DNA from: Fidelibacterota bacterium
GTDB taxonomy: Bacteria; Fidelibacterota; Marinisomatia; SCGC-AAA003-L08; D37C17
DNA length: 54,955 nt
Reading direction: 5' to 3'
NCBI GenBank assembly: GCA_002717625.1
Contig: PBEF01000014.1
Location: forward strand, 1-54,955
Within the stretch, counting starts at the first letter, position 1. Each line of letters opens with the position of its first letter. Below are positions 1-8,086 of this stretch, piece by piece. The notes under the pieces are model-generated. The model was given only the letters and a program-made list of their open reading frames with translations, ran no database searches and was not told the DNA's origin. The translations under genes and the position numbers were made by a program.

Positions 1-358
1 ATTTTTCCATTCCATATTCTTCAATATCACGCTTTGTTAAAAAACCCATCTCCTTTTCTACTTCTACCTCTACCCATAGTCCCTGGCAATCAAATCCGTT
101 TTGATGACGCAACTCCCTACCCATCATAGAATTATACCTTTGATATACATCTTTAAGCGTACGCCCCCAAGCATGATGAACTCCCATTGGATTATTTGCA
201 GTTATAGGGCCATCAAGAAAAGACCATTTTTGATTACCCTGATTCTTGACTTTCAACTGTTCAAAAACATTTTGATCTTTCCAATAATCAAGCATTTCAT
301 GCTCAAGCTTAATAAAGTCAACTTTAGCATTAATATTTTTAAATTGTTTCTTAGACAT
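1..358 (-). CDS. ileS: isoleucyl-tRNA synthetase, N-terminal part (runs off left edge)
   Basis: This is the first 119 codons of a gene continuing past the left edge. I translated the minus strand from ATG at 356-358 and the frame is open to base 1. IleS charges tRNA-Ile with isoleucine in the cytoplasm. The segment [22 protein letters not shown] contains the class I synthetase nucleotide-binding signature in the variant form GVHHAWGR (residues about 57-72). It is followed by [11 protein letters not shown] and by [15 protein letters not shown], which is typical of one IleS subgroup. The start sits behind AGGGGAATT, a good ribosome-binding site, and that site lies inside a short inverted repeat (363-379). 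The family is over 1000 aa, so most of the gene lies outside the window. Confidence 0.9.
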   Translation of the reverse strand, partial: MSKKQFKNINAKVDFIKLEHEMLDYWKDQNVFEQLKVKNQGNQKWSFLDGPITANNPMGVHHAWGRTLKDVYQRYNSMMGRELRHQNGFDCQGLWVEVEVEKEMGFLTKRDIEEYGMEK

Positions 359-362
359 AATT

Positions 363-379
363 CCCCTAATTATGAGGGG
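363..379 (-). promoter_or_regulatory. inverted repeat containing the ileS ribosome-binding site
   Basis: On the minus strand CCCCT and AGGGG pair around a 7-base loop. The 3' arm AGGGG is the Shine-Dalgarno sequence of ileS, 4 bases before its ATG. There is no following T-run, so it is not a standard terminator. It could occlude the ribosome-binding site. Five G-C-rich pairs in an AT-rich genome is notable but short, so a regulatory role is inference. Confidence 0.35.
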
Positions 380-426
380 TAAATTAATATATTTATGCAA
401 TTAGAAACAATCACCTAATTTTAAAT

Positions 427-717
427 TCAAGAACTTGCCATACAATTAAAAGCATAAAGAACCTGAATTGCAGATAAATAATAATACTGACCAATATTAT
501 GTTTAATAATATTATTATTTGCATACCTTGGATCATTAACAAGTATATATTCTAGAACTATTTCATCTTTATTATTATAGCCAATCCTATTAAACTTGTA
601 TTTACCAACTCCGCAAGGAGTATTTATAATTAAAAAAGGAGACTGACTACATAAAGCTTTTATTGATTTATGAGTAGACTGTGAAATCTTACTTGTATTT
701 TGACTAGCTTTATTCAT
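427..717 (-). CDS. hypothetical protein, 96 aa
   Basis: I do not recognise this small protein. A longer reading frame begins at 747, but the ATG at 717 is preferred because AAGGA lies 7-8 bases upstream. The predicted product starts MNKASQNTSKISQS, has a Ser/Thr/Lys-rich N-terminus, and a middle part with INTPCGVGKYKFNRIGYNNKDE followed by a likely alpha/beta segment. The C-terminal YYYLSAIQVLYAFNCM is hydrophobic but short for a membrane span. No signal peptide is seen. It sits directly upstream of ileS on the same strand with a 68-base gap, so co-transcription is possible. The function is unknown. Confidence 0.6.
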   Translation of the reverse strand: MNKASQNTSKISQSTHKSIKALCSQSPFLIINTPCGVGKYKFNRIGYNNKDEIVLEYILVNDPRYANNNIIKHNIGQYYYLSAIQVLYAFNCMASS

Positions 718-808
718 GATAAATTCCTTTCTTTTGGATTTTATCACTTACAGTAAAAATTTTTTGTGATTTAACGCATATCTAAAGTAAGTATGTGATA
801 TATATCAA

Positions 809-1459
809 TTAAAAAATAAAGGGGAAAAAAGATTTAGATTTTTTTTTATAATCAGAAAATTCTGAATAACGTGATAAAGATTTATCTTTCTTTATCATAT
901 TAGGAATCCAAATAAAAACTATAATAATTGACAGTCCAATAAGAGGAAAATAATCTTTTGCTAACAATATAAATCCTAAATATATACATAATTCTCCAAG
1001 GTAGTTAGTATTTCTAGAACGAGCAAACATATGGCCTGTAATAAGACGTCCTGGATTTATTTTTAAAGATATATATTTTTGCATATCAGAAGTAAAATGT
1101 AAAAAGATACCAAAGATATATAGGACTATACAAAAACCAATAAATATTGTATTAACAGATTCTCCAATATGAAATGGAATAAAATGAACACCTGAAGATA
1201 TAATATACGGAGATATCCAATATAGAGACAAAAATAGCCAGATACCAATTCCATACCAAATAGGAGCATTTTTCTCCCACTGTTTATCTGGAAAAAGATA
1301 ACTTTTAGTTATCCATAAAATTCCATAAGAACCATGTAAAGCCAAATAAACAACAGCTTCAATATTACTCCATGCATTAAAATAAGAAATAATTAGAACA
1401 ATGACTAAAGGAGTAATTCCTTTATGAATATCAATAAAATATTTTTGTTTTAAAACCAT
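809..1459 (-). CDS. DUF1295 / isoprenylcysteine methyltransferase-like membrane protein
   Basis: The protein is 216 aa, highly hydrophobic, with about six membrane segments. The C-terminal third carries GRLITGHMFARSRNTNYLGE followed by a hydrophobic stretch and a terminal LSRYSEFSDYKKKSKSFFP. This resembles the DUF1295/ICMT/steroid-reductase superfamily, where the R-x-P/T-NY-GE region binds the cofactor. The superfamily alkylates or reduces isoprenoid-type lipid substrates in the membrane. The actual substrate here cannot be told. The ATG start follows the OsmC gene by 7 bases on the same strand, suggesting one transcript with osmC and the BI-1 gene. Confidence 0.6.
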   Translation of the reverse strand: MVLKQKYFIDIHKGITPLVIVLIISYFNAWSNIEAVVYLALHGSYGILWITKSYLFPDKQWEKNAPIWYGIGIWLFLSLYWISPYIISSGVHFIPFHIGESVNTIFIGFCIVLYIFGIFLHFTSDMQKYISLKINPGRLITGHMFARSRNTNYLGELCIYLGFILLAKDYFPLIGLSIIIVFIWIPNMIKKDKSLSRYSEFSDYKKKSKSFFPFIF

Positions 1460-1466
1460 TTTTTAT

Positions 1467-1874
1467 TTACAAGTAATTAATTTTTAAATTAATTTGAATA
1501 TCAGAATTTAAGCTATGATGAACAGGACAATTTTTAGCAGATCTTTCAATAATCTTTTTTGCCTTACTATCAAACTGACCTTCTATATCGATAACAATAT
1601 CAATTTCATCAATCCTTCTTGGAGAGGTTATTGACATTTTTTTAGATACACTAGATTCCATATATCTGATATCAATATTATGCGTTTTAGCTGCTATTGC
1701 AATAATCGTTATCATACAGCTAGATAGAGAAGATGCAACTAAATCAGTTGGTGAAAATGTCCTTCCAAGACCTTGATTATCTTTAGGAGCATCCGTAATG
1801 ATTTTACTCCCTGAATCCAGATGGAGAATTTCCGTACTTAAATTATCTTTATAGGTAACTTTAAAGTTAGACAT
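1467..1874 (-). CDS. OsmC/Ohr family peroxide-reducing protein
   Basis: The 135-aa length fits the OsmC/Ohr family, which reduces hydroperoxides using two cysteines. Both expected cysteines are visible: Cys53 in SLSSCMITIIAIAA and Cys116 in KNCPVHHSL. The segment RTFSPTDLVASSLSSC is the typical lead-in to the first active-site cysteine. The SSCM and NCPVHHSL sequences resemble the OsmC/YhfA-like branch more than true Ohr. It lies 2 bases downstream of the Bax-inhibitor-type gene and just upstream of the DUF1295 gene, all leftward, so they probably share a transcript. It acts in the cytoplasm; no signal peptide is seen. Confidence 0.85.
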   Translation of the reverse strand: MSNFKVTYKDNLSTEILHLDSGSKIITDAPKDNQGLGRTFSPTDLVASSLSSCMITIIAIAAKTHNIDIRYMESSVSKKMSITSPRRIDEIDIVIDIEGQFDSKAKKIIERSAKNCPVHHSLNSDIQINLKINYL

Positions 1875-1876
1875 AT

Positions 1877-2617
1877 CTATCTTCTAGAATTTAATTTTGC
1901 TAATAATCTTAATATTTCTAAATAAAGCCATATCAAAGTTACAAGAAGCCCAAAAGCACCATACCACTCCATATACTTAGGAACACCTGCTTCTGCTCCC
2001 TGCTCAATAAAATCAAAATCTAGGACAAGATTTAAAGATGCAATAATAACTACGAAAAAGCTAAAACCTATACTCATTAGAGATGCATTTTCAATACTCA
2101 TTATTGATAAACTTCCACCAAAAAAACTCATAATAAAACTAACAAGGTATACAACTCCTATACCTGCAGTTGCTGCAAAAACACCTAATTTGAAATTTTC
2201 TGTTGGCTTAATAATCTTTGTTTTATATGCAAATAACAATGCTGCAAAAATACCCATTGTTAAAAATATTGCCTGCTGAACAATTCCCGTATACATATGC
2301 TCATACAAAGATGATATTCCTCCAAGAGCTAATCCTTCTAAGGCTGCATATAATGGTACAGTATAAGGAGCCCATTGTTTTTTAAAAATAGTAATAATTG
2401 CAGTTATTAACCCCCCTATAACCCCTACCATTATAAAGCTTATATTTTGTGTTGAAAAAGTATAATAAGAACAAAACAACAAAATCATTAAAGATATAGA
2501 AATTTTATTTACTGTACCATCTAAAGTCATAACCTCACCTTGAGCAGAATCTAGATTCTTAAAAGTTTTTGATGTCAAGGCAGGGTTGCCTGATCTAAAA
2601 GAAAGATGTCCTCTCAT
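1877..2617 (-). CDS. Bax inhibitor-1/YccA-type membrane protein
   Basis: The 246-aa protein begins with the soluble segment RSGNPALTSKTFKNL and then MTLDGTVNKISISL, both characteristic of the bacterial Bax1-I (PF12811-like) branch. Seven membrane segments follow, including KKQWAPYTVPLYAALEGLALGGISS and the C-terminal MEWYGAFGLLVTLIWLYLEILRLLA. Members are integral membrane proteins, and calcium leak or stress roles have been proposed for relatives. The exact role in this branch is not known. The ATG at 2617 has AGGAGATTAAT just upstream. It is first in a probable three-gene leftward unit with osmC and the DUF1295 gene. Confidence 0.8.
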   Translation of the reverse strand: MRGHLSFRSGNPALTSKTFKNLDSAQGEVMTLDGTVNKISISLMILLFCSYYTFSTQNISFIMVGVIGGLITAIITIFKKQWAPYTVPLYAALEGLALGGISSLYEHMYTGIVQQAIFLTMGIFAALLFAYKTKIIKPTENFKLGVFAATAGIGVVYLVSFIMSFFGGSLSIMSIENASLMSIGFSFFVVIIASLNLVLDFDFIEQGAEAGVPKYMEWYGAFGLLVTLIWLYLEILRLLAKLNSRR

Positions 2618-2647
2618 ATTAATCTCCTAATATTATTTTTTAAAATT

Positions 2648-5002
2648 TTAACCTATTATAGAATTAACAAGTGTAACAATATCCAATATATCAATAACTA
2701 TATCACCATTCATATCAGCAGCACATGCTTCTAATTCACTTAAATCTTGAGGATTCATAACAATATTCACCAAAGATACAATATCTAATATATCAAGTAT
2801 TCCATCATTATTAATATCACCCGCACTACATAAAGATATAGATTCGATTAAACCATTTCTACGATAGTTCCCTCTATATATATTCCAATATCCATTAAGC
2901 GATGCTGACTCTTTAATATCAACAATCATCATATCTCCAGTAGTACCTCCAAATATTTCTAAATCACCATCATTATCAATATCTTGGATATTTAAAGAGG
3001 AAGCATATGCAAAGATATCAGAAAAAGGCATATTATTATAATAACTAAATTCAGAGTATGAATTATCAGAAGATTTCAACACATGTAATCTTCCACTTTC
3101 ATCTCCAAAGACAAGTTCTGCAAGACCATCCGAATTCAAATCTTCAAATACAACTGAACCAACGATTGAGCTAAAAGGCAATAATACATCTTGATCTATA
3201 AATTCAATAGGAAAACCATCTTTTAAATTACCATTAATATCAACTGCGAATAATTCACCTTCATTATTACCAAAAAATATCATTAAACCACTAGGGGTAT
3301 CTAAAACAGTTGGAGATGTATAAATAGCACTCCCACTATCGAATGGATTAAAGTGTAATCCTCCATTAGAATCTAGCGCATATAAGTTTCCATCTTTACT
3401 ACCTACAACTATAATTTTTTCTCCACTAATATCAATTACAATAGGGGCAGATCTTATTTTATCATCAGTAAGGAAACTAAAACCTATGCTTCCATCATCA
3501 TAAACCAAATAAATATTATCATCTTCAGTCCCCAATACAATATCATCTTTTCCATTATTGTTAAAATCAGCTAAAGCAACACCTTTTTGCATTTTTTCAT
3601 CTAAAAAAAGAGGGAATCCATCTACATCCGAACCATCAATATTAATGACAAACAATTCAGCATTATTAGAAAAACCTCCAAAAACAATTTCTAAATCTGA
3701 ATCGTCATCTAAATTTCCAATTGCTGGAGTGCCTATCAAATATTGATTTGCATTATAATCTAATTTTAAACCGAATTGATCAAAAACATATAGATGTTTA
3801 TTTTTAGATACAAAAACCACATCTAACATACCATCATTATCTATATCCGCAATAGCAGGAGAACCCCAAATTTGATTTCCTGTATCATATGGGAAAGTAT
3901 CCATAAACACAGGAAAGCCTGAAGCATCTAAAACATGGATCAAACCAGCATTATCTCCAAATATAATCTCATGGCTACCATCACCATCAAGATCAACTAC
4001 AGCAGGACTAGATTTCACCTCACTATTAGTATCATAAGGAAAACCTGATTGATCTAAGGATACATTAATACTAAAAGGATAAGATGAAGAAAATTCACTA
4101 TAATTACCATTTAAATCAATATATCCAGCAGTTACAATTAATTCAAAATTATGCTCTCCTATAAAAACATTATCTCCAACTAATCCAGATAATATAGAAA
4201 AACTAGATTGGTCAACAAATATATCTCCAAAATTAAGTTCTGAATTAATAAAATTTATATCATCATAATTTTCAAAAAGATCATTTTGACTTTCAATTGC
4301 AGCTGTCACATTTAAAGCATCTAAATAAAAAGAATTATTAGAAATAGAAAATTCTAAATCAAATGGTTCACCAGGATTAAGCAAATCATCCCCATCACCT
4401 GCGGGGCCATTTCCTCCACCTCCTCCTATAAATAAATTATATCCATTTGATAGAATAAGTGAATTTTCCATATTGGATAACATCTCATCTATAATTTCAC
4501 TTGCATCACTAACAAAAGTATTATAGTAACCAGCCTCCTTATAATGGACTTTCATTTCATGATCAATCATAACCAAACTAGGGAAAGAACTTCCAGTATT
4601 AAACATATTAAAAATAGGATATCCTGTATCATTAATAATTTTAGGGATACCTGAATCTCCTAAATTACCCCATTGAGTACAAGAGTAAGGCTGATTAAGG
4701 TCAGATAAGGCAATAAATAATTCAACATATTGATTATTAGAATATACCTGTTCTAAATCATCAAATAATGGAATCAAAGACTGACAAGGACCACACCAAG
4801 TAGCTGACATATCTATTACTAGCACATGATAATCTCCACCGTTTGTACTACCATTATAATCACTCAATCTCATTGTATTATCAAAAGCACTGGGATAACA
4901 AATTTCAAATTCTTGATTTAAATGACTATTACTTATTAAATCACCTACATTGTATGCAGAAAAGCATAATGACATTAAGATAGCTATAATAATATTTTTC
5001 AT
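2648..5002 (-). CDS. secreted thioredoxin-fold / FG-GAP repeat protein with dockerin-like tail
   Basis: The 784-aa exported protein has a signal peptide (residues 1-16). Next comes a thioredoxin/TlpA-like domain (about 17-185) with the redox motif Cys70-Gly-Pro-Cys73 in SATWCGPCQSLIPLF. A beta-rich spacer follows (about 186-320). Then six or more FG-GAP/VCBS-type blades (about 325-715) repeat patterns such as DLDGDGSHEIIFGD, DIDNDGMLDVVF and DLNSDGLAELVFGD. The C-terminal 58 residues are a duplicated dockerin-like calcium module (GDINNDGILDILDIV and ADMNGDIVIDILDIV). The start has AGGGG 8 bases upstream. A surface thiol-disulfide role is plausible from CGPC, but the substrate is unknown. It is last before the DUF423 gene is reached on the same strand. 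Confidence 0.8.
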   Translation of the reverse strand: MKNIIIAILMSLCFSAYNVGDLISNSHLNQEFEICYPSAFDNTMRLSDYNGSTNGGDYHVLVIDMSATWCGPCQSLIPLFDDLEQVYSNNQYVELFIALSDLNQPYSCTQWGNLGDSGIPKIINDTGYPIFNMFNTGSSFPSLVMIDHEMKVHYKEAGYYNTFVSDASEIIDEMLSNMENSLILSNGYNLFIGGGGGNGPAGDGDDLLNPGEPFDLEFSISNNSFYLDALNVTAAIESQNDLFENYDDINFINSELNFGDIFVDQSSFSILSGLVGDNVFIGEHNFELIVTAGYIDLNGNYSEFSSSYPFSINVSLDQSGFPYDTNSEVKSSPAVVDLDGDGSHEIIFGDNAGLIHVLDASGFPVFMDTFPYDTGNQIWGSPAIADIDNDGMLDVVFVSKNKHLYVFDQFGLKLDYNANQYLIGTPAIGNLDDDSDLEIVFGGFSNNAELFVINIDGSDVDGFPLFLDEKMQKGVALADFNNNGKDDIVLGTEDDNIYLVYDDGSIGFSFLTDDKIRSAPIVIDISGEKIIVVGSKDGNLYALDSNGGLHFNPFDSGSAIYTSPTVLDTPSGLMIFFGNNEGELFAVDINGNLKDGFPIEFIDQDVLLPFSSIVGSVVFEDLNSDGLAELVFGDESGRLHVLKSSDNSYSEFSYYNNMPFSDIFAYASSLNIQDIDNDGDLEIFGGTTGDMMIVDIKESASLNGYWNIYRGNYRRNGLIESISLCSAGDINNDGILDILDIVSLVNIVMNPQDLSELEACAADMNGDIVIDILDIVTLVNSIIG

Positions 5003-5013
5003 ATTAACCCCTT

Positions 5014-5388
5014 TTAAATTTGCATTTTTAATATTTTAAAAAACAATAAACACCAACCTAATATAAACATAACACCTCCAATAGGAGTAATTGCTCCCAA
5101 CCACTTAATACCAGTGAATGATAAAACAAATAAGCTTCCTGAAAACAATAGTATCCCAAATATAAAAAGTAATCCAGACAAATTAAATGTCTGCGTATTA
5201 AAAATTTGTGCTAATACAGCTGTAATTAAAATTCCAAAAGCATGAAAGAGTTGATAAAAAACAGCTTTATCATAAATTGACATTGAATATTCTGATAACT
5301 TATCCTTTAGAACATGTGCACCAAAGGCACCCATCACAACAGAAAACCCACAAAAAAACAAACCAAATAAAAATAAGACTTTAATCAT
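5014..5388 (-). CDS. DUF423 family membrane protein
   Basis: The 124-aa protein has about four membrane segments and the family landmarks VVMGAFGAHVLKDKLSE, AVFYQLFHAFGIL and GSLFVLSFTGIKWLGAITPIGGVMFILGW. DUF423 (YgdD-like) proteins are inner-membrane proteins of unknown function found across bacteria. The start overlaps the end of the upstream heavy-metal-domain gene by 8 bases, so the two are probably translated from one message. It precedes the thioredoxin-FG-GAP gene by 11 bases, which makes a three-gene leftward unit likely. Confidence 0.85.
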   Translation of the reverse strand: MIKVLFLFGLFFCGFSVVMGAFGAHVLKDKLSEYSMSIYDKAVFYQLFHAFGILITAVLAQIFNTQTFNLSGLLFIFGILLFSGSLFVLSFTGIKWLGAITPIGGVMFILGWCLLFFKILKMQI

Positions 5389-5914
5389 TTTTATTATTTA
5401 AATTTTCTTTTTTTTCTTCAACTTCTTCTTCGATAGAAGCAATTTCAACAACCTTGAATTTTCCAGGAATTCTACTTAATATTTTTTTATCATCTGTTTT
5501 TTTAGTATCAAATTCTATGTAGAGAACACCTTTATCAAAATCAACATTATAATTATCAAGTCCATCTAAATCCTGAAGTGAATTTTTGATACTACTAACA
5601 CAACCCATACAAGTCATACCAGATACTGAATATTCTTTTTCTATAGTTTCTTTTATAAAACTAATTTTATATGGATTGGGTAAAGAAGAACTTATTTTAT
5701 CAAAAGTTAAATTATCAGAATCGAACAAAATTTCTAATTTTTTAGTCGAAAAATCTAGTGAAAAATCTTCAATACCATCTATATCTTTCAAGATACCTTT
5801 AATAGTATTTGCACAACCCATTTCACACATCATACCATCAACATTATATGTTTTTTTTGTTGATACAGCTAGTAAAGATGATACCGCTAATAATATAATA
5901 AATATTTTTTTCAT
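5381..5914 (-). CDS. exported protein with two heavy-metal-associated (HMA) domains
   Basis: The 177-aa protein has a signal peptide (MKKIFIILLAVSSLLAVS). Two HMA-like ferredoxin-fold domains follow. Domain one (about 22-88) has Cys30-x3-Cys34 in VDGMMCEMGC. Domain two (about 93-162) has the classical Cys102-x2-Cys105 in VSGMTCMGC. HMA domains bind Cu(I), Zn or Hg between such cysteines. A Glu/Lys-rich tail (EEEVEEKKENLNNKND) ends the protein. The predicted periplasmic location suggests metal capture outside the inner membrane rather than the usual cytoplasmic chaperone role. The ATG follows AGGAGAGATTT. Domain one's CxxxC spacing is unusual, and binding there is uncertain. Confidence 0.8.
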   Translation of the reverse strand: MKKIFIILLAVSSLLAVSTKKTYNVDGMMCEMGCANTIKGILKDIDGIEDFSLDFSTKKLEILFDSDNLTFDKISSSLPNPYKISFIKETIEKEYSVSGMTCMGCVSSIKNSLQDLDGLDNYNVDFDKGVLYIEFDTKKTDDKKILSRIPGKFKVVEIASIEEEVEEKKENLNNKND

Positions 5915-6016
5915 AAATCTCTCCTATAATTATTTATTTTTTATCATCACCAAAAATTAACTCTCATAAGGATAAATAACTATAACAAAATATTAAACTT
6001 TTGTAAATTAAAATCT

Positions 6017-6421
6017 ATGGATTTAACGACAAATCAAATTATAGCAGCCGTAGTATCCTCTATAGTCATTCTAAAAATGATTATTATGTTTTTTCTTCCC
6101 AATACATCGTTTAAAAAATTTCTTAGTATATATGACAATATTAATATAAATATTGTGTACTATATTTACAGTATCATAGGTTCTTTAGTATTCTACTATA
6201 TTTATTCATCATCAAATTTTTCTCTTTCAGATATGCTTGCTATAAGTTTTCCTATATTATTAATTGTAGGTGGTGCAATGCTGAAAATGATTGGAAACGA
6301 AAAAACTTCTAAAATATTTAATAAATATGATAATTTTAATAACTTATTTAAAGATCTTTGGCTGTACATATTATTATGGATTATGGTTGCTATTATGACA
6401 TTAAAAGAAATATTTTTTTAA
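6017..6421 (+). CDS. hypothetical membrane protein, 134 aa
   Basis: I do not recognise this protein. It is very hydrophobic with about four membrane segments (near residues 7-27, 45-65, 70-90 and 113-133), separated by short polar loops such as KMIGNEKTSKIFNKYDNF. It starts at an ATG 103 bases from the divergent HMA gene and has only a weak ribosome-binding site. The next gene starts 2 bases after its stop, so the pair is probably co-translated. The unit continues into a cyclophilin gene. The function is unknown. Confidence 0.6.
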   Translation: MDLTTNQIIAAVVSSIVILKMIIMFFLPNTSFKKFLSIYDNININIVYYIYSIIGSLVFYYIYSSSNFSLSDMLAISFPILLIVGGAMLKMIGNEKTSKIFNKYDNFNNLFKDLWLYILLWIMVAIMTLKEIFF

Positions 6422-6423
6422 TC

Positions 6424-6954
6424 ATGCAAAAATACCTTTTTATTATTATCAATATCATTCTAGGAAGTTTCTTACTTTTCACCTACTATAGGGGGGTTAC
6501 TAATAATCCTGATATTGCACCAAAACTTTGGGGTGGAGTACCTCCATATTTAACTAGCTATATTGTAGGGTTTATGTTTATTGGTGCAATCGGATATTTC
6601 TTTTTTACATATTATCTTACATTTAAAATTAATCATGAAACAGTACTATTTTTCAATCGATATAATTTTTCATATATCATTGTTTTATACTTACTTATCT
6701 TAATACCATCATGCGTATGGATTGATTTATCTCTACTTTATATTAAAAGTGGAAATCCATTAATTTGGAAATTAATAGTAATAGTATTATACACTGTTGG
6801 CTTATCATCTGTAATGCTATTAATAGCATTATTAAATATTAATCCAAACAACGGTTCAATACTATATAAACTAGCTATATATGGGTGTGCCTGTTTTTCA
6901 TTCCATACGATGTTTTTAGATGGATTATTATGGACAATATTTTTTCATAAATAA
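6424..6954 (+). CDS. hypothetical membrane protein, 176 aa
   Basis: This is an unrecognised multi-pass membrane protein with about five hydrophobic segments. The open frame extends upstream to 6358, but that part overlaps the preceding gene. The ATG at 6424 lies 2 bases after the preceding stop and begins a natural membrane segment (MQKYLFIIINIILGSFLLFTYY), so I chose it. Features include NNPDIAPKLWGGVPPYLTSY in the first external loop and a C-terminal SFHTMFLDGLLWTIFFHK. It is probably in one transcript with the upstream membrane gene and the cyclophilin 12 bases downstream. The function is unknown. Confidence 0.6.
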   Translation: MQKYLFIIINIILGSFLLFTYYRGVTNNPDIAPKLWGGVPPYLTSYIVGFMFIGAIGYFFFTYYLTFKINHETVLFFNRYNFSYIIVLYLLILIPSCVWIDLSLLYIKSGNPLIWKLIVIVLYTVGLSSVMLLIALLNINPNNGSILYKLAIYGCACFSFHTMFLDGLLWTIFFHK

Positions 6955-6966
6955 AAGGATACTATC

Positions 6967-7461
6967 ATGAAAGCTGAAATTAAAACAAATAAAGGAATTA
7001 TTAATTTAGAATTATTTAAGGATAAAGCTCCTCTAACAGTTGCTAATTTTACTAATTTAGCAAAAAGAGGTTATTATAATAATCTATCTTTTCATAGAGT
7101 TATTGAAGATTTTATGATTCAAGGAGGATGTCCTCTTGGAACTGGAACAGGTGGTCCTGGGTATGAATTTAAAGATGAGTTCCATCCTGAATTAAAACAT
7201 GATAAACCAGGAATATTATCGATGGCAAATGCAGGGCCTGGAACAAATGGAAGTCAATTTTTCATTACACATCTTCCAACGCCATGGCTTGATAATAATC
7301 ATACCGTATTTGGTTCTATAACAAATAAAGAAAGTCAAGATGTTGTCAACTCTATCAATCAAGGAGATATTATTGAATCTATAAAAGTAGAAGGAGATAT
7401 TCCTGATCAAAAAGAAATCACAGAAACTATTGCAATATGGAATGATCTTTTAGATGGATAA
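6967..7461 (+). CDS. cyclophilin-type peptidyl-prolyl cis-trans isomerase
   Basis: The 164-aa enzyme catalyses cis-trans isomerisation of X-Pro bonds. The full cyclophilin core is visible: [27 protein letters not shown] (with the catalytic Arg in FHRV), [41 protein letters not shown] and HTVFGSI. No signal peptide is seen, so it is cytoplasmic like PpiB. An AAAGGATACTATC ribosome-binding region precedes the ATG. It is third in a rightward unit with two membrane proteins and converges with the next gene, with 5 bases between stops. The family assignment is very secure; the cellular clients are unknown. Confidence 0.92.
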   Translation: MKAEIKTNKGIINLELFKDKAPLTVANFTNLAKRGYYNNLSFHRVIEDFMIQGGCPLGTGTGGPGYEFKDEFHPELKHDKPGILSMANAGPGTNGSQFFITHLPTPWLDNNHTVFGSITNKESQDVVNSINQGDIIESIKVEGDIPDQKEITETIAIWNDLLDG

Positions 7462-7466
7462 TAAGC

Positions 7467-8045
7467 TTATTCCTTAAAATCTAATGCTGTTTTTATTATG
7501 ATAGCATCCTTCTCTAATAACATATAAGATTGATTCGTAGCAACTTTTATTTGTCTTACTTCTCCATTTGGAAGGTTAAATTCTATATGTTCAGACATTG
7601 GATTTGGTCCATTAAGATTAAATGATTTACTAAAATAATGTGCAATATCTAACTCTGTTAAAACAACATTATTACCAAATAAGTCTATATCTAAAATAAC
7701 TTTTGCTTCTTCAATTTTCAATTGAATTTTATTTGTTTCTTGATTATAATGTGCAGAAACCCAACCTCTAACATCTTTATGAGTTTTTAATTCTCCAACA
7801 CTTAGCTTTATTTTAGAAGAAAATAAAATCGTATCTTCCTCAATATCAATCCTAGGTTTTATTAGCTTCCATTTATAAGAGGCAATTGTAGCTTTACCCT
7901 TACCTTCAATATCACCCATATTTGCAAAAAAATCATTTATTAAATTCTCATGAAGTTTTAAAGTAATATGATAATCTTCTAATTTATTATCTTGAGAAAC
8001 TAAAATTGAAGCAACAGTTATTATATATAAAAATAATCTTTTCAT
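7467..8045 (-). CDS. hypothetical exported protein, 192 aa
   Basis: The protein is not recognised. Residues 1-17 (MKRLFLYIITVASILVS) look like a signal peptide. The rest is beta-rich with alternating hydrophobic residues, for example KWKLIKPRIDIEEDTILFSSKIKLSV and KIQLKIEEAKVILDIDLFGNNVVL, consistent with a periplasmic lipid- or ligand-binding beta fold. There are no cysteines. No convincing Shine-Dalgarno sequence lies before the ATG at 8045. It converges with the cyclophilin gene and lies 41 bases downstream of the YeiH-type transporter. The function is unknown. Confidence 0.6.
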   Translation of the reverse strand: MKRLFLYIITVASILVSQDNKLEDYHITLKLHENLINDFFANMGDIEGKGKATIASYKWKLIKPRIDIEEDTILFSSKIKLSVGELKTHKDVRGWVSAHYNQETNKIQLKIEEAKVILDIDLFGNNVVLTELDIAHYFSKSFNLNGPNPMSEHIEFNLPNGEVRQIKVATNQSYMLLEKDAIIIKTALDFKE

Positions 8046-8086
8046 TGGAGTATAGTATTACTACTACAATAGATTTAATTAGTTCC

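Noticed and set aside
101-382. Open frame on the plus strand, 93 aa
   Set aside because: It is the antisense shadow of the partial ileS gene, whose minus-strand translation matches a synthetase signature across the same bases.
1467-1874. Selenocysteine-containing OsmC, given selA and selB in the same window
   Set aside because: Both active-site positions are encoded as ordinary Cys and the gene ends in TAA.
7460-7471. Perfect 12-base palindrome AATAAGCTTATT between the cyclophilin gene and the convergent exported-protein gene
   Set aside because: It has no loop, no T-run and falls where two TAA stops face each other, which tends to create such words in AT-rich DNA.
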